This document shows, in pieces, positions 33,796 through 45,955 of a DNA stretch of 64,000 nt (positions are counted from its first letter, which is position 1; the number at the start of each line of letters is the position of its first letter). The stretch spans positions 140,390,303 to 140,454,302 of the forward strand of contig JAHLJT010009436.1 in assembly GCA_031308135.1 (NCBI GenBank). The letters are read 5' to 3'. Both the position numbers and the translations under genes were made by a program. The notes below the pieces were generated by a model that did not search any database, was not told where the DNA came from, and saw only the letters and a program-made list of their open reading frames with translations. Origin of the DNA: Acheta domesticus. Taxonomy: Eukaryota; Arthropoda; Insecta; Orthoptera; Gryllidae.

Positions 33796-34986
33796 GACAC
33801 TAATATAAGGTCCATCGACTGACGCGGTGACGTCACATGGGTAGTCATCGCGGCAAATGAATCTTTCGCCGGCTCCTCACAGTCAATCAACGTTTACTCC
33901 CCTTCATCGCCGCCGAATCAATGATATTTTACAGAAATGAATTTTCACCTCATTTCATTGCATTTCATTCAATTAACTGTTAATTTTAACTAAAAAGAGA
34001 TGAACGATTTTAAATTTAGAGTATTGCCATATTTAGAACTATTGTGCTGCTCAGAGTGGCACATATTATTGAGGCAACTAAATGATCCTGCAAATATAAC
34101 ACCATATTCCATATTAGGGAAATTAATTTCCTGGTTATATTGATTTAACAAGCTCTTTCTTAAGCACTTCAAGAGACACACAATATCAAAAGGAAAAAGT
34201 TTCTGCGGAATCCGCATACGCGTTCATAAGCTATTTCTAGTTTTGGAGGATCGGAAAACAATGACACGGCTTTTCGGTTCACAGGATTGTTGTCGGAAAT
34301 CATTGCAATCACTTCAAAACCAATCTTTTCAATCCTTACAATTATAGGGTGGATTTGATATAATGGTTTAGCAACTCACCTACCAATTTTCTGACCGGAA
34401 CTGCATTAATTACATCATTATATAATGAAATCATATTAGTTACCATGAACACACAAGCTGTTGATGAATTTTATTCATTAATGTCAGGTCTGATTATTCT
34501 TCCTCCTTTATGTCAACATTTGAATTCAAGAATATTTCCTCCATTAAGAGTACCACAATCTTGTCCTTTTCATTCAACAAACTACATTTCTCTCCTTTGT
34601 ACTCACATATCGCATACTCTGGTTGTTTCACCATTTTTGGTCTGTTGAATTTTGTCGAAAGCAATTCCAGTTTCAAAGTGTACGGCAACTTCACGTAACT
34701 CGAACTTTGTAAACGTTTTTACAATTTGTTACAAGAACGTTGTATCACAGTTGCTCTGCTGCAAATGTGTTCTGTTCGCACTAATTTAAAGCATAGATAT
34801 TATTACACCATAAAATGGATTAAAAACATTGTTCTCATGTAATTCTTTACAAAAAAATTTACAGTTCACAGTGATTCACATGCAGATCACACTTTTGCCA
34901 CGATGTAATGTTATGACTACACGTAGTGACGTCAGAAGCAAGATGGCCGCCTGCCAATAGGCCTAATGTTTTAGGTGGCATTGCCA
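33784..34986. mobile_element. Candidate 1.2-kb inverted-repeat element
   Basis: CAATGCCACCTA at 33,784 and its reverse complement at 34,975-34,986 face each other. Each is followed inward, 30-50 bp further, by a TGACGTCAC or GTGACGTCA core (about 33,827 and 34,926). The enclosed DNA holds small minus-strand frames at 33,990-34,217 and 34,494-34,694. No transposase motif was recognised. It could be a non-autonomous DNA transposon or two unrelated termini. Confidence 0.35.
34494..34694 (-). CDS. Small unidentified frame (66 codons)
   Basis: The peptide starts MKLPYTLKLELLSTKFNRPK, has CEYKGEKCS in the middle and ends acidic (NVDIKEEE). It has protein-like composition compared with most AT-rich chance frames here. 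It lies between the inverted ends at 33,784 and 34,986. No family was recognised, and it may be a broken remnant or a chance frame. Confidence 0.2.
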   Translation of the reverse strand: MKLPYTLKLELLSTKFNRPKMVKQPEYAICEYKGEKCSLLNEKDKIVVLLMEEIFLNSNVDIKEEE

Positions 34987-35689
34987 AAAAGTCTCATCTT
35001 GTAGATTATGATGTGAAAAACGTTTCTTTGAGGCCTTTGGCCTCAAAATTTTTGTTTTAGGCCCTAGAACGCTTTGAAACGCCTGAAAACCAAAAGTCTA
35101 TATTTTAACATTGTCAATTAAATTTTCATAATTTTTGAATGGTAGCAACTTACCAAAAATTATAAAGATAGTGGAGATATCGACTCATACCTTCGTTCTA
35201 TGAGCTACAGACTGAATATTTTAATACCTGTATCAATTTATGAATGTTACATACTTTCTGAATTAAAATATTTTATTCCTATTTTGATTTCTTTTCAGAC
35301 TATAACATACAGACGTAATGATATGTGAACCACATTTTGTTACGAATTTCTGTTACAGTGTAATAGATTAGACATTCATGTACGATAAACCGAAGTTTAT
35401 TAGATATTTTTGACTATTACACCAAATATTATTAAACATTTTTAAAATTAGTCCAAATTTTCATTAGACATGTTTTCATAGATCATCTGACATTAGACAT
35501 TAAAAATCAGACCTTCTGTCATAAGACCTAATATCTTTGGACCTAACGACCTCTAACCATTAATATTATATTACGAAACAATATTTAAATAAAATGTGAA
35601 TACATGAAATCAATTTAGTATGGTGTGGTGAATCAAACTATCTCATCATTTCTCATCTTTCTCCTTCACACATCCTTGTGTGAGCAAAG
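34987..35689. other. AT-rich stretch with degenerate ATTAGACAT repeats
   Basis: At about 35,395-35,530 variants of CATTAGACAT or CATAAGACCT recur every 15-40 bp in a loose fashion. Otherwise nothing. Confidence 0.4.
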
Positions 35690-35940
35690 AAGAAGAAAAC
35701 AAAAACCTGTGTAAGGAGCAAAGCGCGCATTGTGCGAAGAGAAAACCCGCCGAGAACGGCGGCCATCGCTTTCTTGAACGCGTTCCAAGTGAAAATTCGC
35801 CCTTCCCCTCCCCCATCGCAGGCGGACCGCCTCTCGCCACCCTTTCATTCCTCCACCTCCTCCGCGCCGCATACATTAAAGATCGCTGCGGTCCCGTCCT
35901 CTTCTCATCCCATCTGCGCCCACGTCTTGGGGCTTAGCGT
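35690..35940. other. Moderate CpG island
   Basis: GC rises from about 35,720 to 35,930 (GAGAACGGCGGCCATCGC, CGCAGGCGGACCGCC). All frames are open for 60-110 codons, reflecting composition. No domain. Confidence 0.35.
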
Positions 35941-37114
35941 CATTTATGTACTAATTTCTTTTTTAATCCTCCCTCGTTCACATCTCCTCGTGATTTGCAA
36001 ATATGGAGGACTTAAAAAAAAGAAAGTAGCTGGAAGGAAAAAAGTTGGTACTTCTTAATAAGCAGTACGTGACTGTTTTTGGATCCAGCCCAGTCCTCCT
36101 TTATATTGGTAGGATTTAAATAATTTAAGAAGTAACGACACGATGAGGACGCCGTCCGAAGAGAAAAAGAAGAGGAGTATCAGAGAGCGCTTGATTGCTA
36201 TTGCTCTCTAAGAAGGGCAAAAAATAAATGGTAAGATTATATTGGAACATTGGTTTGCTAAGTTTTTAAAGACGGGGAACTCCAAGAGAGGAATCTCGTT
36301 ATTTTACAAGAAATTTAATGGGAAGAAATCTGAGAGCAAACACGGAGAATTCAACCTGAGGGCCAAAAGAAATAATGTGGTTTGCTTGAGTGTTTCAAAA
36401 TTTGAATTGTAATTATTGACTGATATTCTCATTTGTTTGAGGCCCCGAATTTAATACGAGATATAAAAGGAACAAATATTTTGTGTGTCTGTGTATGTGT
36501 TCGGAGACAAGTTTATGTTCTGATACTAATATCCTCGTCGCGTTGTTACTTTTTTCGTCACAGTCTAACAATTTTAGACCTAATAATTATACTTTGGTAT
36601 TGATAAAATATTTTTGAAAGAAACTGCTGCAACTCCCTGAGGCCCCTCCAAGCCTAGATGCGTCCAAGGTAAAATCGAAACTTTTACTTGAAGTTCCTTT
36701 AGAATCTTCTCTTCTAATTACCACAAAGGAGTTTAATCTTATTTGCGCTGATTCGAATAAAATATCAGACTTTTTCAACTCATTAATCAATGTACTCGCA
36801 TTTTTAACCGGTTCTCAAGATACTAGTTTCAAATATAGACAAGTTTAACGAAGTAAATGGTTTATTTGAAAATGTAGAAATGAGCACTTTGATATTAGAA
36901 AGAAATACGTTCTCGTCTCCCGGAGAGCCAAGAAAAAAATATTTATTTTCTTTTGATACTCGAAATAAACCCAGTAGAAAAAAACAACTATTTATTTATA
37001 ATTTCTACAAATAGTGTATTCTATTAACAATTTCCTATGAACTCACTGTTTACTTAAGTTGTTTTTGTCCACCACTTTTGGTAAAATCTTCAGAATATTG
37101 AGGTCCATCTGAGG
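35941..37114. other. Unassigned stretch
   Basis: At 36,142-36,410 the + strand gives two adjacent short peptides (RTPSEEKKKRSIRERLIAIA, then HWFAKFLKTGNSKRG) separated by one stop. They look more protein-like than their surroundings and could be a worn transposase piece, but I cannot name a family. The rest is AT-rich. Confidence 0.3.
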
Positions 37115-37270
37115 CCGGTAAATCAACTCGATGCTCTCTCTACCCCTCGTTGGGTAGCTGTGATGCCCGGGTGGGGCAGACCTCAGGACGGTGTGGGGAG
37201 GGGCAGAGGAGGAGGAGTGATGAGTAGTTGGAAGGAAGCAGTGAGGGAAGTGAGGTGACCACGCCGACAG
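37115..37270. other. Short GC-rich patch
   Basis: A G-rich tract (GGTGTGGGGAGGGGCAGAGG near 37,190) without coding signal. Confidence 0.3.
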
Positions 37271-37794
37271 TAAGGAGGTACGCAAAACTCCGTTTACAAA
37301 CTGCAAGATACCATTCCAAAACAGAGAAGGAAAATGTCGGGTATACCAGCTCAGTTGCAATAACTGCAATTCTGACAATGTTGGACAGAGTTGTAAGAAT
37401 ATCTCTCGCAGAACTAGATATTACATTAGATCATTTATAATATGATAACTCTATTTCTACATTTCAACTATTAGAAAATTATAACTGTTCCAATGAAATG
37501 TTCAAAATATTACATATGGAATAAAGAACAAATTAAATACTTTAGAAAACATTGAAATTTTTAGTAGTTAAATAAGGCTTCAATCACGTGCTTTAACGAC
37601 CAAACTAGTATAAAAGACAGTCCTATTTCAAATATTATTTCAACTCCTTCACCAGATAATACGTTTTCCAGTGCATACATGTTCTTAGCAAAGTTGCCTG
37701 TTAACACGTAAACCACGTCACTTAGGTAAGAATTGTATTGTATTTAGCGTTGTTTTCATGTTTTAAAAAATATTTTTTTACTTTTTCGGATAGC
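37271..37794. other. AT-rich spacer
   Basis: Nothing recognised. Confidence 0.45.
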
Positions 37795-38100
37795 GACTGG
37801 GGTGGCTCATGAACAGCATGCTAGCTTTCTGTGAGACGATTCCGGTTTCGATTTCCCGCTGGGACAAAATTGAATCTGTAGCTTTCTAATACAATCGTCA
37901 CGGTTTCTCTAGCTGTGTGATGAAAGAAACATTTCAAGCAGGCCAAGTAAGCTACGGTGCCGGAAATACATCATGTTCGTCACATGCCTCCCTTCCCCCA
38001 GGCGTTGATAGTAAATAATAACGTAGTCCAGATTTGAGAGCACTGTTAGCTGGCAAAAGTCGGATTAATCCGACCCGAAAATGCCAAATCGAATAGTGAA
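37795..38100 (+). mobile_element. SINE-3 copy (tRNA-headed)
   Basis: A-box-like GGTGGCTCATGAACAGCATG at 37,801 and B-box-like GGTTTCGATTTCCC at 37,844-37,857, then a body matching 8,255-8,530. Ends near AAGTCGGATTAATCCGACCC, which itself contains the small palindrome GTCGGATTAATCCGAC. Confidence 0.65.
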
Positions 38101-38666
38101 ATGGAGAAAAAGACGTGAAACCCGCATTGCATGAGGCCAAAACAAAGATCCAGGACTAGGAAATATGAGATTGAAACATCTCAAGTTTGGTGGTGTTATG
38201 GTGTCAAATATTTAATCAGTGAAATAGCACATACTTTCTCGCCTCATGGTTACGTAAAATTGTAATACTCTAATTAATGTCCCTATCATCACATTTCATC
38301 TATCACTTGTAAAATTCATTACCTACCGTAACACATTAGGCGCGAAAGCCTAATTCATTAAAAGCTAATACATCAAAATAAATTCAACAATCCAAAACAC
38401 CGTTCCATTCACTCAGATTCGTCGCTCAACAATGAGCGGTGAGCAATGACAATAACCCCATCACTCGCTCCTAACGTCTCTCGTTTTCAAAACATGAACT
38501 CATGCAATAAAACTGTTGAAAAGTGCGGCTACTGTCATCGGGTAGTTCATTTGATACTCGATATGCCAACAGTCTTGTGTGTCTAAACGAATTAGCAAAA
38601 TATGCTATTTTCTACATATATTTCTTTACATAGATAGAAATATGATGTTCGAGTTTTGTTACTTTT
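38101..38666. other. AT-rich spacer
   Basis: TAGCACATACTTTCTCGCCT at about 38,223-38,242 resembles the reversed 3' end of the E family. No gene. Confidence 0.4.
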
Positions 38667-38966
38667 TCATGAACTATATGCAGAGTATGATTGCAGAGGG
38701 AGAAATGAACTTTTAAGCGTCACAGAGTACTGAACATTTGTTGCCTTAGGTTTGTGAAAGTGGAATGACTCATCAAAACCCTCGAATATGAAAGTGACAT
38801 GAAACTCATCTTCCGTCAGTACAATTAATGAAGGAATTTTTCGACGATCTGATGCAGCATCTCTCAGAATAAATGTGACTTTGAGGGCATAGTGGGGGTC
38901 GAAAATGATCAGTTTTTGCCAAAAAACAGGTGTAGAAAAGAGTACATAACGAAGTTTCACATGCAA
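38667..38966 (-). CDS. Unidentified 99-codon frame, protein-like
   Basis: The peptide includes ALKVTFILRDAASDRRKIPS, LIVLTEDEFHVTFIFEGFDE and SFHFHKPKATNVQYSVTLKS. This balanced mix of charged and beta-strand-like hydrophobic segments is unusual among the chance frames of this window. I cannot assign a family. It could be an exon of an unannotated gene or part of an old transposon. No clear splice acceptor or donor was fixed. Confidence 0.3.
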   Translation of the reverse strand: MHVKLRYVLFSTPVFWQKLIIFDPHYALKVTFILRDAASDRRKIPSLIVLTEDEFHVTFIFEGFDESFHFHKPKATNVQYSVTLKSSFLPLQSYSAYSS

Positions 38967-39004
38967 AATTTGTCACCGATTATTAGTTTACTCCCTTCGC
39001 ACTG

Positions 39005-39025
39005 GTGTTCTGTTATACAGAACAC
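39005..39025. repeat. Perfect 9-bp inverted repeat with 3-bp spacer
   Basis: GTGTTCTGT, TAT, ACAGAACAC. The geometry (half-sites with a 3-bp gap) resembles steroid-receptor response elements of vertebrates, but it may equally be a small hairpin. Confidence 0.5.
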
Positions 39026-39309
39026 TTTTAAATGCATCGGAATGTGTACCTGTCAAAAATCACCGGCCGTTGGAGTTGCCTACTAATATCAGACAAATGG
39101 TACATGACGATCTTCAATTTATTTCCCACTTCACATTTCGTCACATTTCTCACTTCAAAATTGGCAAAACGTGAAAATCGTCGATAACCCCAAATGTCAT
39201 AGAAGTTTGTAACGTTTATTCTCAGGCACTGTACGCAGCATGCGATCCCATTGACCGGCTAACGTCAAAACGTGAAACATTCACCCAATCGAACATTTGT
39301 TACCTTATG

Positions 39310-39534
39310 TCTACTGAGGTGACACAGTGGTTGAGCGTCAGCCGGCGCGGCGCAACCACGCTCCCGGCCGAGAGCTCCTCCAACGCTGCGTGCGGGGCGT
39401 GCGGGGCCAGGGCGTGTGGGGTGGGTGTGCGAAGAGGCCGTGCGCTATGGGGTGGGCCGCAGCCGCCTCGGCCGCCGCCGCCGCCGCCGCCACCGTCGTC
39501 ACCGTCGCCGTCGCCGTCGCTGTCCCCGCCCCCG

Positions 39535-39571
<37 letters not shown>

Positions 39572-39860
39572 CACCGTCGCCGTCGCCGTCGCCACTGCCG
39601 CCGCCTCCGCCGCCGTCGCCGTCGCCACCGCCGCCGCTGCCGCCGCCGCCAGGGCCGGGGATGGGGCGGGTGTGCGAAGAGGCCGTGCGCTATGGGGTGG
39701 GCCGCAGCCGCCGGCTCCAATGGCGGCTCCAATGGCGGCGTTGCTTTGTGCCCGAGGCCATTTCTCGCTTCACGGCTGCCCGCACTGCGTCGCCACAAAG
39801 GCCGCCTTTAGTGCCGCCCACAAAGCGCGTTTTTAACGCGACAAGCAAACGCATTTCACA
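39310..39860. other. CpG island with CCG/CCGTCG tract between 51-bp direct repeats
   Basis: About 180 bp of CCG triplets and CCGTCG hexamers at 39,468-39,652 lie between two 51-bp direct repeats (39,417-39,467 and 39,662-39,712; one mismatch, offset 245 bp). All frames are open, giving poly-Pro/Ser, poly-Ala or poly-Arg, so the 198-codon frame is not evidence of a protein. Since 245 is not a multiple of three, the two repeat copies would be read in different frames, which argues further against coding. Confidence 0.6.
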
Positions 39861-40465
39861 TGTGAAAGTGAACGTTTTTGTTATTAGAATAATGGCGAAT
39901 TAGAAAGGAAATAAAAGCGCTGGACCATTTAAAGCATTCATCGCGAAAATTACTAATGTTGTGCCCCGCATTTATTGGAACGTGGGCTCGTGTTGCTCTG
40001 TGATTGGTGATCTGCAGACTTCATGAAAATAGTAGCCGTTCACTCTGAAAAATTACGAGACAAGAATTGCAAACAGTAACACAAATCTTGTGATTTTAAT
40101 GAACGAGGATGTTCTTGTGGACATATATGAAAATCACAGGTGTAGAATTCATGCGTAATCATTTTAATACATCTTATTCGAACATTTCAAATGCATTTTT
40201 CTGAAAACGTAAGAAAATAAATTCTGATGTGCAATCCTATTTGTGATACAGGCATTTCTTTGCTGATGAAAAACGCGAGAGGCAACAGAATTATTTAATA
40301 TAAGGGAAACGTGGTCACATAATTGAAATAACTTGGTAATTGAAATCATACGGTGATGACAAGTATTGAAAAAATCCCTGCAGATATCATCACAGCCAAA
40401 TCTTCTCTCCTAAAGGGTTAATGACACCTTAAAATAAAGGAATAACGAAACATTCCTCTTTCTAG
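39861..40465. other. AT-rich spacer
   Basis: Nothing recognised. Confidence 0.45.
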
Positions 40466-41166
40466 TTTTGTGAAATGCAGAATTTTGTATTTTGTAACTG
40501 CAATAATTTGCTAGTAACGTAATATTCTACATTTTTCTTTTTGCCCATCTCACTAACCCGCTATCATGGTATAGGTAACACTGAAGAATTTTACGTTTTT
40601 GTCACTTTTATAAAAAAACAGTATTTATTTCCAGACTTACTGCATTCATGTAAATTAAATGGGTCTGGTGAATAACAGAATGGGAAGCGTGAAAATGGAA
40701 AGCATTTTTCAGTTTTTAGTAACCTGCAATAGCAGGAACAGTAGGATCGGCTGTCAGGCAGTTTTGTATTGTCACAATTTAAAGTGCCGAAATTTACTTC
40801 TCTTTACCTTATACACAGTATCATGAACAATGAGACTGATGAAAAATCACTGCGATGCAGTTTGGGCGAAGTCCCTAGATTATTACATTTATAGTGCGAT
40901 TTTTCTAACTCTGCCTCTCAAGCCCCTATGGCCACGATGGAATATCACACGGCATTTCGCGTCTTACTCCTTTGTGCCACTAGAAGTCGCATGGTCGCAA
41001 GCACTGCTTGATACGGTCACAGTCATGCAATACCTGGCGGTACGACTGAGAACGTCGCGAAATATCGTGACATATTCCATCCTGAAGACCGGCCTTCAGG
41101 CGCAAAGTTAGAAAAATCACAGTATATACCGAAGAAGTTCAATATACAAATTCTGCATTTCACAAG
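40466..41166. repeat. Interrupted inverted-repeat element (MITE-like)
   Basis: Outer arms: TTTTGTGAAATGCAGAATTT at 40,466 and its reverse near 41,147-41,166. Inner arms: ATAGTGCGATTTTTCTAACT at 40,891-40,910 against its reverse at 41,107-41,126, with imperfect pairing continuing inward for about 100 bp (ATGGAATAT, CATTTCGCG). The left side carries about 390 bp between the outer and inner arms that the right side lacks, so something inserted into the left arm. Confidence 0.55.
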
Positions 41167-42795
41167 ACAGACAAGGAGAAAGCTCTGTATGTTATGCAAG
41201 TCTCTTGTCACAGACTGATTGGATGTTAGCGCCAAAAACGTTATCTATATTACGGAAGTTACGAATATATTATACAAGAGAGAAGGCAAGGCGAAGTAAA
41301 TGAAATGAATCAACAAACTATCTAAATGAAATGAATCAACAATTCATGAAAACAAGAATATTAACATTATTTTATAGTGTGTAGAGAAGGTATATTCTTC
41401 AATCTAAACTATATATCAGTCGATAATTTCATTGATAATTTTCCAGCCTAGCGATTCTATCTTATTTGTCTTGAAATATTAGAACTCCGATGAAAATAAG
41501 TATTTCTCCTGTAGCCAGAAACGAAACAGTTTCAATCAATTCCTGCAATGGTTTCTTCTAGACTTAGGAACTTCCGAGTAAACAGAAGAGACAGAATTTA
41601 CTCAAGACCTGCAATTCCGCACACACGAGACCAACGCCACACCATCTTCACACAAATGATTGCCTTGGGCCTCCCTTCTTCTCAAGAGCTGACTTAGTGA
41701 AACGAAAAAGTTTATTTTTGTAATCTCAGCAAACGTTCTTAAAAAAAGTGACATGCGACGCGGTCGGAGTCGAATTCAGAGAGTGTATCATAAAAGCGCG
41801 GAGGCAGACGGCAGAGGAAATTAACGGACCGAGTATCTCCAATTATTTGCGCCTTCTTCTTTGAAACTCTCCTTATCAAGCGTATCGACGGAAAGTATTC
41901 TTTTGAAGTGTAGTCATCAGCGAAGAGCTGTTGACATTTCTTTGATTCCCTGAGCGTCGCCTTTAGGGAAAAAAAGGTACGCGCTCATTTCGAGATCCCC
42001 TCCCCCTCTCACACGGCGTGCTGTCGTACAGTGGCGGCCGCGCGCTCTTGTTCACCTGAGTATACACCGCAGCCCTCGTAAATCGAACTGGAGGTAGAAG
42101 TTGCCGGCGTCTTTTCTTTATGCACACACGTAATCATTTCGCTTTGAGCTCTTTTGCTTCCCGGCAGAGGACGTAGCTGGTACACAGGATGTTCCTTAAT
42201 TGCACGCGGAAAAGCATCCTGTCTCCTTGTGACGAGGGTAGAGGTTCGGAATAGAATGCGTTATGTGTATCTTGCTACCTGGCTGCTTTGGCGCCTTCTG
42301 CTGTCTGGGCGGCCTCTCATATTCTGTGGAGAGAAGGAAATGTCGTATAGTCGTGACAATTTGCACACAGCACCATATTACTAGCAAACAATGTTCTTTC
42401 AAGAAGTATTTCATCTGAAAGTAACAAGGCACAAAAGACATCAGCTCCCAAGATTTTGTTCCTTAACAGCATCATGCCAATGCTAGATCGCCCGGAGAAG
42501 ACCAATAAGAAGTGCGTCAATTTGGAACACCTTAATGAATTGCAATATAATTAAATTCCGTGGCAAATTTCAATATAATTGCAATAAAACTGTATATGTT
42601 TCAGAGGAAATTGTGTTTTTATAATCACTTTCTGCATGTTTGTGTTGAAATATTTTTGAGTTTTTGAGGTATGGAAAGAGCATATATATTTGAACATTTT
42701 CTTATGTAAAAATCCTAAATGATGAAAGAATAATTCCTTACTTAAACAAAGTACTTCGTAGTACTCTAACAGCACAAATTTTTTCGCATTATTTT
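41167..42795. other. Mostly AT-rich stretch with a GC patch
   Basis: A direct repeat AATGAAATGAATCAACAA occurs twice at about 41,299-41,341. A GC-rich patch lies at about 41,990-42,110 (GTGGCGGCCGCGCGC). No supported gene. Confidence 0.4.
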
Positions 42796-43555
42796 TTAAT
42801 TTGCATGTTCCAAAAAGGCACAGAGTTTAACAAAAATGAGACCCACGCCATTATTTTAAGCATCCCTTCTATCCGAGATAAAATTTAGAGCGGTTTTTCA
42901 GAAAAAATATTCAATTTTTAATTGACTAGATTTTGTACCAAATTACACTCAAACTACTCATATTTTTGAAAACTTTTACATGAAGTTATTTAAAGATCCG
43001 TCATTGAGGGATAGATTTCATTAAAAATCTCTTTTGTCCTTTTGCAATTTTCAAAAAATTGGAAATTTCAACGAGCATGAGACCTACACCATTCTCTTAC
43101 GCTCAAACGTTGTTCAAGAAATTCTGTGCCATTTTTGAGAAAATTTTGAACATTTTTTTGAGGCTTCATGAAAAGTACCCTCAAAAATCAAAATATCCAT
43201 TTTCCATTTCCAAAGCCTCGAGATCTTTCAGATCGATCGGGGAATATCAATTCTGAAGAACATCGGCTCAACGGTTTAGGCGTCAGCGTTGACCACAGAA
43301 GAACAGATGGAAAAACAGACGTTTTGCCGTCGATCGATTTTTTGGTATCAAGGATAAATAAAACATGGATTCTGGCTCCATCACGTGTTAGAGAAATTTT
43401 GTTCTATCTTAACAAACAATATTTATCCATTTTTTCGATACCAGGGCCCGACAATAAGAGTTTTCCTGTCGAAAATTCAACATTTTCCGGCGCACGATAA
43501 CACAAATTTCTCTTCTTTCAAAGTACCTTCGTATGAGCGAGAAAGCAAACAGAGA
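42796..43555 (-). mobile_element. E-family element, copy 3, 3'-truncated
   Basis: Read on the minus strand, it starts at a CTTTCTCGCTCATACGAAGG-type terminus (near 43,555). The GGGCCCTGG box is at about 43,444, followed by the GGAGCCAGAATCC box, the CTTGATACCAAAAAATCGAT box and the usual GATCGATCTGAAAGATCTCG region. It ends in the first body unit; the 3' end is missing. Confidence 0.75.
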
Positions 43556-44369
43556 AACAAATTACGCTGGTGTCCATCGCTGACTCCTCCTCCCTTTTAT
43601 ATGCCACTGTTAATGATATTCTTCAATTAACGCTAATATCATAGGTTTTGACCTTCATATTTGTAAAAATGAATGTTGTATTAAACGTAAATGAATGTAT
43701 TTTATTTTAATTAATTTATATTTTAAGATAATTAGAAATGTATTGGTTACAACAAACACCATAAAATGATTGTATGGGAAATTATGTTGTTCGAGAAGAT
43801 ATGTTGTCACCTCGATGTCATGCATTTAATCATTCATTTGAACTTGCGCCTGCTAGCCGGCATCCCTCTACACACTTACGTTTTGCACACAGTAGAGGCT
43901 ACTGAACTCATTCATATACTTTCACTCATCGAGAATGATGCAATTTCCCTTCATGACTTCTATTCATGTAATTCAATCACATGTAGCAGTTGTTCGCAAC
44001 TGATCAAGCTTAATAAGAACATACGATTACGGCTGCATTGTAAGAAACGAATAACACTGGTCATTGTGTGAAAATCTTCCATTATGCATTGAATGATGAA
44101 CGTAACACTATTGGAAGAAAATATAATAGTTTATTCCCATATACGCGTACAATGTGGACTGTATTTCCACTGCCTATTTCATGTAGCCGAATCTCATAAT
44201 AAGGAGTTTACATAAGCGCTAGATGAAAATTATTGCTCCTAATAATCATTCCTTGAAATGAATCAAGAACGTTTCAAGACGTATTATTAAATTTTACGAC
44301 CATAAAATGATAACAATAAAAATATTGAAAATTTACTAAACTATGAATATTTTTGTATCGGTCGTTGTG

Positions 44370-44408
<39 letters not shown>

Positions 44409-45955
44409 GGTTCAAATCTAGAAACAAACATACCTATCCTTCAAAATCAAGGCTCTCAAATCTGTCACGTCAAGCTAAAAAAAAACCTTGAAATTCTTTA
44501 CTAAAACCCTCAAGGCATTTCACTATGATGCACGTAAATTATCAAAAAATTATGTAAGTTTCTTTAAATGTAGGATGCTAAAATTAAAATTCAAAATCTA
44601 ATGAAGATGTTTGAAACTGAATAATTGCCTGTGTTCACTTTTCGAAATCATGAAATCACTCCTCGTTAAAAATAATTCATGATATTTACACAAAACCGAA
44701 CAAAAATATGAACCCAGAAAACTTTTGAGACCATATTATGTTAATGAATGCTACACTCGTTATTGATCTTACGCAGGCACGGCCGGAGCCTCCTCACCAA
44801 CGAAGACATTTATTTATTTTGTAGCTTAAGTTGTTTGGAGCTAGTTGTGCGGGTATTTATTAATCACAGTCGTATATTACACTGGGACAGGAATGAATTC
44901 TATGTCCATGCCCGTCCAACTATGCCCTGCCCCATTCGCAACCCACTCTGGCCTAACTTGCTCTGTCCTGCTCGGTCTCACTCTACTTCGACTCTTTAAT
45001 GTCCCTCCGCCAGACCCATATGCTCAACTCCACCCTGTCCTAATGTTATCCTGTCCCGCTTCGAACTCTCTCACCTGGTCCCGATCCGTCCCGCCCTACA
45101 ATGTTAGCTCACATCAACGTTGCTGTGAGAAGCAGTAAATAAATGCATTGTCGCGGCAAAATTTCCTGTAAAAGTTTTGGCCTTTAATTCCTCAGTCTAA
45201 TTGCGCTATTGAAATCAATCAAAATGTAGTTAGTAGAAAATTTTAAGACTTTTCATTTTAATAGATTTCCTCATTGCCTTCTAGATATTCACGAAAAACT
45301 GAAAGAGTGCGCACTTAACTTTTTTTAAAAGAAGTTTAAGTTAAATTTTGATACAAGGTTTGTTGAAGTAGACAAAGGAGGTGGGGTGGTTTTCCGTGTA
45401 CACAATAAATTTTATCTTGTTTTGAAGGTCATATGCATAACATTTATAAGAAATGTTTGTAAACTGATAGTCACCACTATCAGTTTCCTGTTTGGATTCA
45501 ACTGGAGCGGTTCGTGACACTCACCTTTTGGAGCGGTCTCGCAGGCCGCATGCGTGTCATAATGTTTTCAATTAGCCCTATGTTGGGCACCCACATTCTC
45601 TAGAAACATAATTTTGTTTCCAGTTCCTTTTATTTCTCAACGTTTGTTGAGTCAATTGGTCTATTTAACCATGAAAAAAATTGTGTTTTGAGTCAATACC
45701 TTGTTTAGAATTGAAAGAAGAGTAAGATAATGTATAGTAACAATGCTGAAACGGCAATTGTTTACATTTCAGTTATTTTGTCATGCAAAAACCCGTAATA
45801 AAATATTTTTATTGCAGTCAAAAAAGAAATAACTAATCTAATAAAAATAGTCTTTTTTACAAAATTTAATTGTTTGGTTTTTGAAAAGAATTAATGGATT
45901 TACAGCGGAGTCTCTCTGATCGCATGCCTATATTAGTGTAACAAAAGTCCACGCC
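43556..45955. other. AT-rich stretch with a pyrimidine-rich patch
   Basis: At 44,915-45,110 the + strand is rich in CTGTCC/TGCCC-type words (CTTGCTCTGTCCTGCTCGGT), a loose degenerate minisatellite. Frames of 83 and 97 codons over it reflect this composition. No gene was recognised. Confidence 0.4.
44371..44404. repeat. (TA)n microsatellite
   Basis: Seventeen uninterrupted TA units. Confidence 0.95.

Noticed and set aside
39307..39903. 198-codon Pro-rich frame resembling a formin-type proline stretch
   Set aside because: Comes from CCG/CCGTCG repeats that are open in every frame, and the flanking 51-bp repeats are offset by 245 bp, so they would be read in different frames.
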